This document shows positions 9,831 to 17,674 of a DNA stretch of 63,752 nucleotides, piece after piece (positions within the stretch are counted from its first letter, which is position 1; each line of letters begins with the position of its first letter). The notes beneath the pieces were generated by a model. The model made no database searches. It was not told the DNA's origin and saw only the letters and a list, made by a program, of their open reading frames with translations. This stretch comes from Pseudomonas psychrophila HA-4 (lineage in GTDB: Bacteria > Pseudomonadota > Gammaproteobacteria > Pseudomonadales > Pseudomonadaceae). The stretch lies in the NCBI RefSeq assembly GCF_000282975.1, contig NZ_ALJC01000015.1:1-63752 (forward strand), written 5' to 3'. Both the position numbers and the translations under genes were made by a program.

Positions 9831-10244
9831 ATGTTACCAACCCAGTGTTTATGCACCAACCTGCGGCGTGCGTCGCGGGGCATCAGCAAGCATTACGACG
9901 GAGCCCTTGATGGTTTCGGGATTAATGTTGCCCAGTTTTCGCTGATGAGTAATCTCAAACGACTTGATCAACCCAGCATTTCCAGCTTGGCTGAGGCCAT
10001 GGGGCTGGATCGCAGTACGTTGGGGCGTAATCTGCGGGTGCTTGAAAGCGCCGGCTTAGTGAAGCTGTCTGAGGGCCAAGACCAACGTAATCGGCTGGTG
10101 TGCATGACAGCAGAAGGGGAGAAGCGCTTCAGTGCTGCCTGGCCAGCCTGGGAGGCCGCGCAGCAACGTTTAATCGAGCGTTTGGGCGAAGAGCGGCGCG
10201 AACAACTCTTGCAGTTATTGGATGAGCTGGCGGGTGCTGAATAA
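9831..10244 (+). CDS. MarR family transcriptional regulator
   Basis: This 137-residue winged-helix regulator has the MarR pattern. An N-terminal dimerisation helix (CLCTNLRRASRGISKHYD) is followed by the recognition region SSLAEAMGLDRSTLGRNLRVLESAGLV, the wing GQDQRNRLVCMTAEGEKRF and a C-terminal dimer helix. The ATG at 9831 gives the common MarR start; an earlier GTG would place coding sequence over the operator. It lies 52 bases before an MFS gene with an identical operator half, so it probably represses itself and that transporter. The ligand is unknown. Confidence 0.88.
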   Translation: MLPTQCLCTNLRRASRGISKHYDGALDGFGINVAQFSLMSNLKRLDQPSISSLAEAMGLDRSTLGRNLRVLESAGLVKLSEGQDQRNRLVCMTAEGEKRFSAAWPAWEAAQQRLIERLGEERREQLLQLLDELAGAE

Positions 10245-10269
10245 GCCCCCGCTGTACGAATAAAAATAG

Positions 10270-10281
10270 GTATATACCCGC
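10270..10281. promoter_or_regulatory. putative MarR operator, second copy
   Basis: GTATATACCCGC is the inverted copy of the site at 9812-9823. It lies 15 bases before the MFS start codon and close to its ribosome site (ACGGAG). Two matching palindromes, one before each gene, fit a MarR dimer controlling both. Confidence 0.6.
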
Positions 10282-10296
10282 TTACGGAGAATAAAA

Positions 10297-11505
10297 ATGA
10301 CATCGGTGTGGCGGGCGAGCGTGTGGGTATTGGTGGGCAGTGCGCTGATTTTGGCGCTGTCGTTGGGGGTCAGGCATGGCTTTGGCCTGTTTTTGCCGCC
10401 AATGAGTGCTCAGTTTGGCTGGGGTCGTGAGGTTTTTGCCTTCGCGATTGCCTTGCAGAATTTGATCTGGGGCCTTGCGCAGCCGTTTACTGGGGCGTTG
10501 GCTGACCGCTTTGGTGCGGCCAAGGTGGTGCTGATCGGTGGCGTGTTGTACGCCGTCGGTCTGGTGCTGATGGGCTTGTCTGATTCGTTACTGACGTTAT
10601 CACTCAGTGCCGGCTTGTTAATTGGTATCGGTCTGTCTGGAACTTCGTTCTCCGTCATTTTGGGTGTCGTGGGGCGTGCCTTGCCACCGGAAAAACGCAG
10701 TATGGGCATGGGGATCGCCAGTGCCGCCGGCTCCTTTGGCCAATTTGCAATGTTGCCGGGTACGCTGGGCCTGATCGGCTGGCTCGGCTGGTCGTCGGCA
10801 TTGCTGGTGCTGGGGCTGCTGGTGGCATTGATTGTGCCGTTGGTGAGCATGCTCAAAGACCGCCCGATGCCAAGTCTGGGCGGCGAGCAAACCCTTAAGG
10901 AAGCGCTGCGCGAAGCATGCAGTCACTCGGGGTTCTGGTTGTTGGCGTTTGGTTTTTTTGTGTGCGGGTTTCAGGTGGTGTTCATCGGCATCCACTTGCC
11001 GGCTTATCTGGTCGACCAGCATCTGCCCGCCACTGTGGGCACAACGGTCTTGGCGTTGATCGGCCTGTTTAATATCTTCGGTACCTACACAGCGGGCTGG
11101 TTGGGTGGGCGTATGTCCAAGCCGCGTTTGCTGACGGCGTTGTATCTGGCGCGAGCCGTGGTGATCGTGCTGTTTTTATGGGCGCCGGTGACGCAATTCA
11201 GTGCTTACCTGTTCGGCATGGCCATGGGCTTTTTGTGGTTGTCGACCGTGCCGCTGACCAACGGAACGGTCGCGACCATGTTTGGGGTGCGCAACTTGTC
11301 GATGTTGGGTGGGATCGTCTTCCTGTTTCACCAGTTGGGGGCATTCCTGGGCGGCTGGCTAGGCGGGGTGGTCTATGATCAAACCGGCAGCTATGACTTG
11401 GTTTGGCAAGGTTCCATTTTGCTGAGTCTGTTGGCAGCCGCTTTGAATTGGCCGGTACGTGAGCGCCCGGTAGCGCGTTTACAAGCACGAGGAAGCGTGG
11501 CGTGA
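10297..11505 (+). CDS. MFS transporter
   Basis: This 402-residue protein has about twelve hydrophobic segments and belongs to the major facilitator superfamily. GALADRFGAAKVVLIGG carries the loop 2-3 signature (G-x-x-x-D-R-x-G). Charged cytoplasmic loop residues lie near LKDRPMPSLGGE, between the two six-helix halves. The start has a good ribosome site (CGGAGA). It resembles the oxalate/formate-antiporter-like transporters found beside MarR genes in pseudomonads. The substrate cannot be told from sequence. Its stop overlaps the start of a 40-codon ORF (GTGA). Confidence 0.9.
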   Translation: MTSVWRASVWVLVGSALILALSLGVRHGFGLFLPPMSAQFGWGREVFAFAIALQNLIWGLAQPFTGALADRFGAAKVVLIGGVLYAVGLVLMGLSDSLLTLSLSAGLLIGIGLSGTSFSVILGVVGRALPPEKRSMGMGIASAAGSFGQFAMLPGTLGLIGWLGWSSALLVLGLLVALIVPLVSMLKDRPMPSLGGEQTLKEALREACSHSGFWLLAFGFFVCGFQVVFIGIHLPAYLVDQHLPATVGTTVLALIGLFNIFGTYTAGWLGGRMSKPRLLTALYLARAVVIVLFLWAPVTQFSAYLFGMAMGFLWLSTVPLTNGTVATMFGVRNLSMLGGIVFLFHQLGAFLGGWLGGVVYDQTGSYDLVWQGSILLSLLAAALNWPVRERPVARLQARGSVA

Positions 11506-11624
11506 ATTCAGCGTGGCTTTGGTTAGGTGCCGTCAGTGCGGGCTTTCTCCTGCTGGCGCTGACTTGGTGGGGGTGGCATCAGGGCGGTTTGGCGTTATTA
11601 CAGTTGGGTATGGGTGCTTGCTAG
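11502..11624 (+). CDS. small single-pass membrane protein, unknown
   Basis: A 40-codon frame starts with GTG overlapping the MFS stop. It encodes a single hydrophobic helix (GAVSAGFLLLALTWWGW, about residues 9-25), followed by HQGGLALLQLGMGAC. Start overlap with the transporter suggests translational coupling and a possible accessory role, for example stabilising the transporter. A good ribosome-site-like AGGAAG lies about 10 bases upstream. I do not know a named family. Confidence 0.6.
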   Translation: MNSAWLWLGAVSAGFLLLALTWWGWHQGGLALLQLGMGAC

Positions 11625-11680
11625 GCGGGTAGAGGGGCGAGTAAGTTCTGTACCTGCCTCTTCGTCACAGGACACTCATA

Positions 11681-12232
11681 ATGCTAAAGCGCTGGATTGC
11701 GATGCCTGTACTACTGTTAGCGTGCGCGGGTACAGTTTGGGCGGCCGATTGCCCGCCGCTACTGGAGGGCTCGTTGCCCAAGTTACGGGCTAAAGAGTCT
11801 ATCGATCTGTGCCAGCACTTCGCAGGCAAACCTCTGTTGATTGTTAATACAGCTAGCTTTTGCGGTTTCGCGCCGCAGTTCAAAGGACTTGAGGCGTTGA
11901 ATCAACGCTTCAAGGGGCAAGGATTGGAAGTGATTGGTGTGCCATCGGATGACTTCAAGCAAGAGTCTAAGGATGGCGAGGAGACCGCCAAGGTCTGCTA
12001 CGTCAATTACGGCGTGACCTTCACTATGACTGAGCCGCAAAAGGTTCGCGGTGATGACGCAACGCATCTGTTCAAGGTGTTGGCTGATCAATCCAACGCG
12101 CCGAAGTGGAATTTCTACAAGTACGTCGTCGACCGGCAAGGTAAGGTCATTGCCAGCTTCTCCAGCCTGACCAAGCCGGATAGTCCGGAGCTGGTTGAAG
12201 CTATAGAAAAAGCCATCGCATCAAAGCCTTAA
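11681..12232 (+). CDS. periplasmic glutathione peroxidase-like protein
   Basis: This 183-residue thiol peroxidase has a signal peptide ([21 protein letters not shown], cut before ADCPP). The GPx core follows. [16 protein letters not shown] holds the peroxidatic Cys61 in place of selenocysteine, [10 protein letters not shown] holds the catalytic-site Gln, and [10 protein letters not shown] holds the Trp/Asn pair. It probably reduces hydroperoxides in the periplasm using thioredoxin-like donors, as bacterial Cys-GPx proteins do. It has its own ribosome site and ends at a bidirectional terminator. Confidence 0.9.
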   Translation: MLKRWIAMPVLLLACAGTVWAADCPPLLEGSLPKLRAKESIDLCQHFAGKPLLIVNTASFCGFAPQFKGLEALNQRFKGQGLEVIGVPSDDFKQESKDGEETAKVCYVNYGVTFTMTEPQKVRGDDATHLFKVLADQSNAPKWNFYKYVVDRQGKVIASFSSLTKPDSPELVEAIEKAIASKP

Positions 12233-12241
12233 TTCCGACAC

Positions 12242-12280
12242 AAAAAAAGCCCCGCCTCGATGAAGAGAGCGGGGTTTTTT
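12242..12280. terminator. bidirectional intrinsic terminator
   Basis: An A-run, the stem AGCCCCGC/GCGGGG with a 12-13 base loop, then TTTTTT. It lies between the convergent peroxidase gene and the FadL-type gene and has the features needed in both directions. Confidence 0.85.
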
Positions 12281-12316
12281 GGGTTCAGCCGGCGAGCGAT
12301 TCAGGCTCGTGGTGAA

Positions 12317-13606
12317 TTAGAACTTGTACGTTGCGCCAACTGCAAAGCCGTTAGCGCTGTTTTCATACTTGGAGCTGTAGTAGCTACCGAGCGCTGGTTT
12401 GGAGTCGTTAACCTTGACCGACTCTTCTTTCAGGTAAGAGTAAGCCACGTCGATAACGAGGTTGTCATTGACGGCATAGCCAGCACCCAAGCTGAAAATC
12501 GTACGGTCGCCAGTCGGGATGCGCGGCGAGCGATTTTCATTGTTGGTAGGCGATTGGTCCCAAGTCAGACCGGTACGCAAGACCCACTGCTTGTTCAACT
12601 GATACGAAGTACCGATGGCGTATGCCCAGGTATCGTGCCAATTCTGCTCTTCGGTGATGGTGCTAAACAGCGCTGAGTTGGTTGGACCTGTAACGCCTTT
12701 GTTTTCGATGGTGATGTCTTTCAGGCGGCTCCAGCGGGTCCATGTAGTACCTGCATAGACTTTCCAGGCATCACTCAGTTCTTGAGTTACCGAGAGATCG
12801 TAGGACTCTGGAGTGTCGATTTTCAGCGAAGCGTCATAGCGATCGCTTTTCAGTCGAGCCGCAGTGAATGGGTCGCTGCTGGCTGTGATTGCAGTGTGAC
12901 CATCCAGCTTGTATTTAACTTGCGAGTGGTAGGTCAAGCCCACACGTGTTGTGTCGGTCGCTTGTACCAGTACGCCAATGTTGAAACCGAGCGCCGTATC
13001 ATTGCCCTTGATTTTCACATTGTTGTCGCCAGCCCCAGCCAGTGGGTTAGGGGTAAGTCTGATATCGGACTCAAGCGTACCGGAAATTCGGTTGATGGTC
13101 GGACCGAAACCAATAGACACTCTGTCGTTGAATGCGTAGCTGACAGTGGGTTGCAGGGTGACAACTTTCACTTCGCTTTTGCTGCCAAAGCCGCGGCCCT
13201 GGAAGCTGCTTTCGTAGTCTGTAACGAGACCAAACGGTGCGTAGACACCAAAGCCGACAGCCCACTGATCATTGAGCTTGTTGGTGTAGAAGCCCATAGG
13301 TACGGCAGTAAACGGGACCATGTCACCTTTGTTGGTGCCTGAGATACTGCCCCTGCCGTCTTTGATGTCAGTCGACGCGTCGATGACTGCGAAACCACCT
13401 GTGATTTGCTGCCCTTCGAGGCGGGCCATACCGGCAGGGTTACCGAAAACGGTACTTGCATCGTCAGCAGAAGATGAGCGACCTGCGAAACCGGTCCCCA
13501 TACCGCTAACGCTTTGTTCGTTGAGGGCGAAGCCGCTGGCGAAAATCTGGCTGGAAGCCAAAGTAACGGCGAGGCTAAGTGTGGTCTTGAGCATTACTTT
13601 TTTCAT
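12317..13606 (-). CDS. FadL-family outer membrane transport protein
   Basis: This 429-residue outer membrane beta-barrel belongs to the OmpP1/FadL/TodX family, which takes up long-chain fatty acids and other hydrophobic compounds by lateral diffusion. It has a signal peptide ending around IFAS. The mature N-terminal hatch begins SGFALNEQSVSGMGTGFAG, and the GNPAGM motif follows near residue 55. The protein ends in an aromatic-rich strand with terminal Phe (AVGATYKF). The ribosome site AAAGGAG stands before the ATG. The next gene upstream on the same strand starts 626 bases away and is probably separate. Confidence 0.92.
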   Translation of the reverse strand: MKKVMLKTTLSLAVTLASSQIFASGFALNEQSVSGMGTGFAGRSSSADDASTVFGNPAGMARLEGQQITGGFAVIDASTDIKDGRGSISGTNKGDMVPFTAVPMGFYTNKLNDQWAVGFGVYAPFGLVTDYESSFQGRGFGSKSEVKVVTLQPTVSYAFNDRVSIGFGPTINRISGTLESDIRLTPNPLAGAGDNNVKIKGNDTALGFNIGVLVQATDTTRVGLTYHSQVKYKLDGHTAITASSDPFTAARLKSDRYDASLKIDTPESYDLSVTQELSDAWKVYAGTTWTRWSRLKDITIENKGVTGPTNSALFSTITEEQNWHDTWAYAIGTSYQLNKQWVLRTGLTWDQSPTNNENRSPRIPTGDRTIFSLGAGYAVNDNLVIDVAYSYLKEESVKVNDSKPALGSYYSSKYENSANGFAVGATYKF

Positions 13607-13752
13607 TATTAGAACTCCTTTTGATCACCGGACGAAAACTACCAACATTTTTGATTAAGCGCTATAGGCTAAATCGCAGAAGATAACGTTGTTTTGTAGG
13701 ACAATCCGACCATATTTGGATCATTTTAATGTTTTTGTAGGAAGCTTCTACA

Positions 13753-14232
13753 TCAAGCAACTTGGTTGAGGGGGTGGACACAGTTTTGCCAAGCATTTAT
13801 GTAATCGCGTAAACGTCCTTGTGGCTCAAATACTTGGCGCCATATTCTTGCCATCCCGGGTACGTCATCGAAGTGCGGAATGGTGGTTTTTTGCTCTTCA
13901 ATAAGCAGCCAGGCAATAGCGGTGGCGTAACGCAAATTAACGGTCAATTCCAGATGAGGGCTACGCAGGAATGCATGCTGACTGGCCAGCCCGCGTACTT
14001 GGCTGGCTAAATCCGGGTTGCGGGCCAGATACAAATCCCACAATGCGCTGTGGCGAGGTTCGCGTATGCCGTAAAGGCCATGACCGCGACGGTTGTGCAG
14101 CGCCGATCCTAAACTCGATTGGCTGGCTGCAATGCCCAGTAACAAAGCTTCGGCATCCGGGTTGTTTTGGCCCAGATAAAGAAGCGTTGGCCGAATCACA
14201 TAAAGGCTCAACTCCCTGGCAGCGATCCCCAT
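13753..14232 (-). CDS. lysozyme-like domain protein, probably catalytically altered
   Basis: This protein of about 159 residues follows the pattern of a phage-associated peptidoglycan-hydrolase-like family: RPTLLYLG, then LLLGIAASQSSLG, GHGLYGIREPRH, ALWDLYL, LRYATAIAWLL and GMARIW. In relatives I recall, the helix reads LLGTAxQESxLG with a putative catalytic Glu. Here that position is Gln, so hydrolytic activity may be lost. I chose the ATG at 14232, preceded by GAGG; a longer frame to 14343 adds 37 unconserved residues behind a weak ribosome site. It has no phage neighbours. The assignment rests on remembered sequence patterns. Confidence 0.6.
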   Translation of the reverse strand: MGIAARELSLYVIRPTLLYLGQNNPDAEALLLGIAASQSSLGSALHNRRGHGLYGIREPRHSALWDLYLARNPDLASQVRGLASQHAFLRSPHLELTVNLRYATAIAWLLIEEQKTTIPHFDDVPGMARIWRQVFEPQGRLRDYINAWQNCVHPLNQVA

Positions 14233-14450
14233 ATCGTCCTCGACGGCTGAAAATGGCCGGGGACCCTCAAGCACTTGGCAGCAGTGAGTCGTGTGGGGGC
14301 GCCGGAAGCGGAACAAGCCGCTTGAGTTGAAGTGTAGTGTCATATTCTTGCTGTAAAGTTATGTTTTTAAAACATTTATAGCTTCAGGGGGGTGGTGATA
14401 TATCCGCAAGGACTTAAGCGATGCGGGATATGTCATAAATCGCAGGCAAC

Positions 14451-14478
14451 AAAAAGCCCTGCTAATCAGGCAGGGCTT
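14451..14478 (-). terminator. intrinsic terminator of the 74-residue gene
   Basis: On the minus strand the stem AGCCCTGC/GCAGGGCT with a 7-base loop is followed by TTTTT. It lies 25 bases past the stop of the small gene at 14503-14727. Confidence 0.8.
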
Positions 14479-14502
14479 GTTGTGTAAACGCTTACTGGAG
14501 AC

Positions 14503-14727
14503 TTAGGCGATCAGTGCCTGACGAGTACGCTCGATCACAGCTTGCAGAGGTTCTGCGCTGGAATATTGATCGGGATACAGGCGCTCGCTGTGACGAGCGA
14601 TGCCGTGTTCGTTGACCAGAGTAAAGCTGAAGCATCCTTTGCGAGCGGCCATAATCAGGCAGTTCATTGGAGCAAAGGCGTTGGTTAGGGTGCGAATGGC
14701 ATCCTGAGTGTGGATTTGAGTAGACAT
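14503..14727 (-). CDS. small conserved Pseudomonas protein, unknown function
   Basis: This 74-residue soluble protein (MSTQIHTQDAIRTLTNAF at the start; QAVIERTRQALIA at the end) looks like a compact alpha/beta domain. It contains a hydrophobic MNCLIMAARKGCFSFTLV core and no signal peptide. I recall near-identical small proteins in other pseudomonads, which supports it as a real gene, but no function is known to me. It is monocistronic, with its own terminator downstream. Confidence 0.75.
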   Translation of the reverse strand: MSTQIHTQDAIRTLTNAFAPMNCLIMAARKGCFSFTLVNEHGIARHSERLYPDQYSSAEPLQAVIERTRQALIA

Positions 14728-15725
14728 AGTTATTAGGTGTTCCTACAAATGACACGGATATGATCCGTGCTGCGTTAAAACGTTCCAGTGACGTCGCGCC
14801 ATCTTTGGCTAGACGAAGAACCTGACTGGAACAAAGCCGCCAGTTGGAGCGCATTAAGTATGTGGCGCTTGGGCTGGCAGGTAGGTACTTAGGAGGGCAG
14901 GCAGTCACAACAGGAGCTAAGGTTCCGTGCTCCGGGTGAAGATCCTGATCAATTTGCAGGTTGGTTCGGTCAGAGTAAAAAACTTCGCGATACCCTTTGT
15001 CTATGTTCAAAGGCTGTATCGACGCAAGATTTACCTGGAAACCATCGAGGGGGTCGATCCCGTTTATCAGCGTGACTTCTCTTTTTGGGAGGTCGCTGAG
15101 GGATTTGTTCGGCCCGAATTGACTTTCAGCTTGGTACTAACGCTGCGGATACTATCGGGTTGAAAATCTAAATGCAAGTGTGCTAGTAAAAATACATTCT
15201 GTTTCCCCACCAAGTGTGGGTGCCGCCGGGTAATGGTTGTGTTGATTTCACGTGTTATTGATTCTGGTATTAGCCTACTTTGGCCGTTATTCCAGCGTGG
15301 TGACTGGGGCATAGGCCTCTGCACAGCGCTTTGCTAGTGGGGGCTTTACCGGTACGTGGTCCTACATTTTTAGGGCTGCTGTTTCACGATCCATTGAGTG
15401 GAATGCGAACTTGTGCACATTTGTAGTGCAAATGCCACAATCGCTTCTGATACCGATCTACACAAGCGTCTAGCCTGTTCTGTAAATTTAAGTCAATGAA
15501 AAACATCGTTTTTTTTAATTGGTGAAAAAATCGACAGTTTGACTCGAAGCCCCGCAGGGTGGGCGTTTGCGGGGGGTAAACGGGGGTTGTCCACTGACTT
15601 ATCCACAGGATCTGTGGATTGTCCCATGCACTTGCTCTAGATCGCGGGTATAGACTTTTTACGGCTTTACCCCAGCGAAAAAAGGAGTAGAGTGGCGCGC
15701 CTTCTGTTCTGCCCTACAGTGTTTT
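14728..15725. other. gene-poor region with DnaA-box-like sites
   Basis: About one kilobase holds no convincing gene. Frames of 78 codons (14927-15163, plus) and 85 codons (15067-15324, minus) lack ribosome sites and recognisable composition. A perfect DnaA box TTATCCACA lies at 15599-15607. ATCCACA/TGTGGAT forms an inverted pair around it (15601-15619), and TTGTCCACT stands close by (15588-15596). Runs of A and T near 15490-15530 precede this cluster. Promoter sequences for the Sel1 gene must lie near its end. Confidence 0.5.
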
Positions 15726-16049
15726 ATGAAGTTTCGCACCTCTACTTCCTCTGTTGCTCGCTCCAGCGCACCGCCCGAAGCCCCAAAACGTTTTTCTTTG
15801 CGGATTGCGGTCTGGTTGCTGGATAACCCTCATCTGGGCGCTAATCCCAGCGTCAAGCATGTTGCCGGTCATTTGCTTAAGCAACCTGCCCGTCAAGGCG
15901 TCGTGTTAGCGCAAAGCCGTTTGGGGCAATTGATGTGCCGTGATTGCGGCAGTGCTCGTGATCAGCGCATTGGTCACGAACTGTTGCGTCAAGCCGCACG
16001 TGCTGGCGACCGCCTTGCTCAGCAGGAACTGAGCAAGATCGAAGACTGA
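15726..16049 (+). CDS. Sel1-repeat protein
   Basis: This 107-residue protein has a disordered, Ser/Ala/Pro-rich start. Two alpha-hairpin units of the Sel1/TPR-like type follow: HLLKQPARQGVVLAQSRLGQ and HELLRQAARAGDRLAQQELS. Such repeats mediate protein contacts. There is no signal peptide. It lies 58 bases before rmuC in the same direction, and the pairing is one I recall from other pseudomonads. The partner is unknown. Confidence 0.75.
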   Translation: MKFRTSTSSVARSSAPPEAPKRFSLRIAVWLLDNPHLGANPSVKHVAGHLLKQPARQGVVLAQSRLGQLMCRDCGSARDQRIGHELLRQAARAGDRLAQQELSKIED

Positions 16050-16107
16050 GCTGTCTTCGATCCCTGAGCTTGGTTAACCTTGCTCTTTTACCGTGTGCGG
16101 AGTGGTT

Positions 16108-17586
16108 ATGGCCTTGGACCTGAACAGCATTTTGCTGGGCTTGGCGCTGGCGGGTGTACCGTTGTTGGCGTTTGTCTGGCAGTTGCAGCGTCGTGCCAGT
16201 GGGCACCAGGCAGAGCTGAATCTGCTGGATGAACGCTTGAACATGGCGCAGTTGGCGCAAGAAGGTTTGAGTGCCCAGTTGGATGCCAGTCGTGATGAGA
16301 TCAGCGACTTGGGGCAGGCCAACGCGGCCAAACAGGCAGAGCTTGCCGCTCTGCGCCGCGAAGTCGAGTTACTCCAGTTGGAGCGCGACAACGCCCGTGA
16401 TGCCGCGCATGCCTGGAGCCTAGAACGAGCGCAGAAAGAGTCCGAGTTACGCCGTTTGGACGCCCAAGCCGCGGCACTGAGCGCCGAGTTGCGTGAGCAG
16501 CAAGACAGCCATCAGCAACGTCTAAGTGACCTGCAAGGTTCACGGGATGAACTGCGGGCGCAGTTTTCGGAGCTAGCAGGCAAAATTTTCGATGAGCGCG
16601 AGCAACGGTTTGCGCAGACCAGCAATGAGCGCCTCGGGCAATTGCTCGATCCGCTCAAAGAGCGCATTCAGTCGTTCGAAAAGCGGGTCGAAGAGAGCTA
16701 TCAGCAGGAAGCCCGCGAGCGCTTCTCGCTGGGCAAAGAGTTGGAGCGCTTGCAGCAACTGAACCTGCGCCTGAGCGATGAAGCCACCAACTTGACCCGC
16801 GCCTTGAAAGGTCAAAAGACCCAAGGCAACTGGGGCGAGTTGATTTTGGAACGAGTGCTTGAACACGCAGGGCTTGAAAAGGGGCGTGAATATCAGACCC
16901 AAGTCAGCTTGAAAGGTCCCGACGGTGAGCGTTTTCAGCCAGACGTATTGATCATGTTGCCGGGTGACAAACAGGTCGTGGTCGATTCCAAAGTCAGCCT
17001 TACGGCCTATCAGCAGTATGTGGGGGCCGATGACGAGGTGATCGGCCAAGCGGCCCTCAAGCAGCATGTGCTGTCGCTGCGTAACCACGTTAAAGGCTTG
17101 GCCGGTAAAGACTATAAGCGCCTTGAAGGGCTGCACAGCTTGGATTTCGTGTTGCTGTTTGTGCCTATCGAAGCCGCTTTTTCTGCGGCGTTACAAGCTG
17201 AGCCCAACCTGTTTCAAGAAGCCTTTGATCGCAACATTGTGATCGTCAGTCCGACCACGTTGCTCGCGACCTTGCGGGTCATCGATAGCCTGTGGAAGCA
17301 AGAGCGTCAGAGCCAAAATGCCCGTGAAATCGCTGAGCGCGCAGGTTGGCTGTATGACAAATTCGTGCTGTTTATTCAGGACTTGGATGAAGTCGGCAAT
17401 CGCCTTCAGCAATTGGACAAAGCCTACGCAGCCGCCCGCAATAAACTGACAGATGGACGTGGGAACCTTGTGAGCCGTAGTGAGCAACTCAAATTACTGG
17501 GCGCGCGGGCGAGTAAAAGTTTGCCGCCCGAGCTGCTGGAACGTGCCATGACCGACGTTGACGGCGTGGCGCACCCCGCGGAGTAG
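16108..17586 (+). CDS. rmuC: DNA recombination protein RmuC
   Basis: RmuC limits recombination at inverted repeats. It is a membrane-anchored nuclease-fold protein. The 492-residue product has an N-terminal membrane helix (SILLGLALAGVPLLAFVW) and a coiled coil over about residues 30-160. The conserved core follows with KGQKTQGNWGELILERVLE, QPDVLIMLPGDKQVVVDSKV (nuclease-like acidic and lysine residues) and FVPIEAAFSAAL. The ATG at 16108 has GCGGAG upstream. Length is normal for the family. Confidence 0.93.
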   Translation: MALDLNSILLGLALAGVPLLAFVWQLQRRASGHQAELNLLDERLNMAQLAQEGLSAQLDASRDEISDLGQANAAKQAELAALRREVELLQLERDNARDAAHAWSLERAQKESELRRLDAQAAALSAELREQQDSHQQRLSDLQGSRDELRAQFSELAGKIFDEREQRFAQTSNERLGQLLDPLKERIQSFEKRVEESYQQEARERFSLGKELERLQQLNLRLSDEATNLTRALKGQKTQGNWGELILERVLEHAGLEKGREYQTQVSLKGPDGERFQPDVLIMLPGDKQVVVDSKVSLTAYQQYVGADDEVIGQAALKQHVLSLRNHVKGLAGKDYKRLEGLHSLDFVLLFVPIEAAFSAALQAEPNLFQEAFDRNIVIVSPTTLLATLRVIDSLWKQERQSQNAREIAERAGWLYDKFVLFIQDLDEVGNRLQQLDKAYAAARNKLTDGRGNLVSRSEQLKLLGARASKSLPPELLERAMTDVDGVAHPAE

Positions 17587-17600
17587 ACCTAACGCGGCCC

Positions 17601-17674
17601 TTGTAGGAGAGCGCTTGCCTCGCGATCTTTAGATCTTTAGATCTTTAATCGATCGCACAATACGCTCCTACAAT
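17601..17674. repeat. REP-like hairpin with internal 8-base tandem repeat
   Basis: TTGTAGGAG and CGCTCCTACAA form the outer arms of a REP-like element between two convergent genes. Inside, GATCTTTA is repeated three times in tandem (17624-17647). Other copies of this REP type in the window have a single GATCTTTT, so the tripling looks like local slippage. Confidence 0.7.

Noticed and set aside
12260..12676. 138-codon plus-strand frame over the FadL-type gene
   Set aside because: It begins in the terminator and opposes a complete outer membrane protein gene; shadow frame.
14492..15010. 172-codon minus-strand frame overlapping the 74-residue gene
   Set aside because: It runs out of frame through the small conserved gene, lacks a ribosome site and has unbiased codon use.
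14927..15163. 78-codon plus-strand frame in the gene-poor region
   Set aside because: No ribosome site, no similarity and composition like intergenic DNA.
15233..15337. 34-codon hydrophobic frame in the gene-poor region
   Set aside because: Too short, weak ribosome site and no neighbour to support it; noted only because it would encode a membrane peptide.
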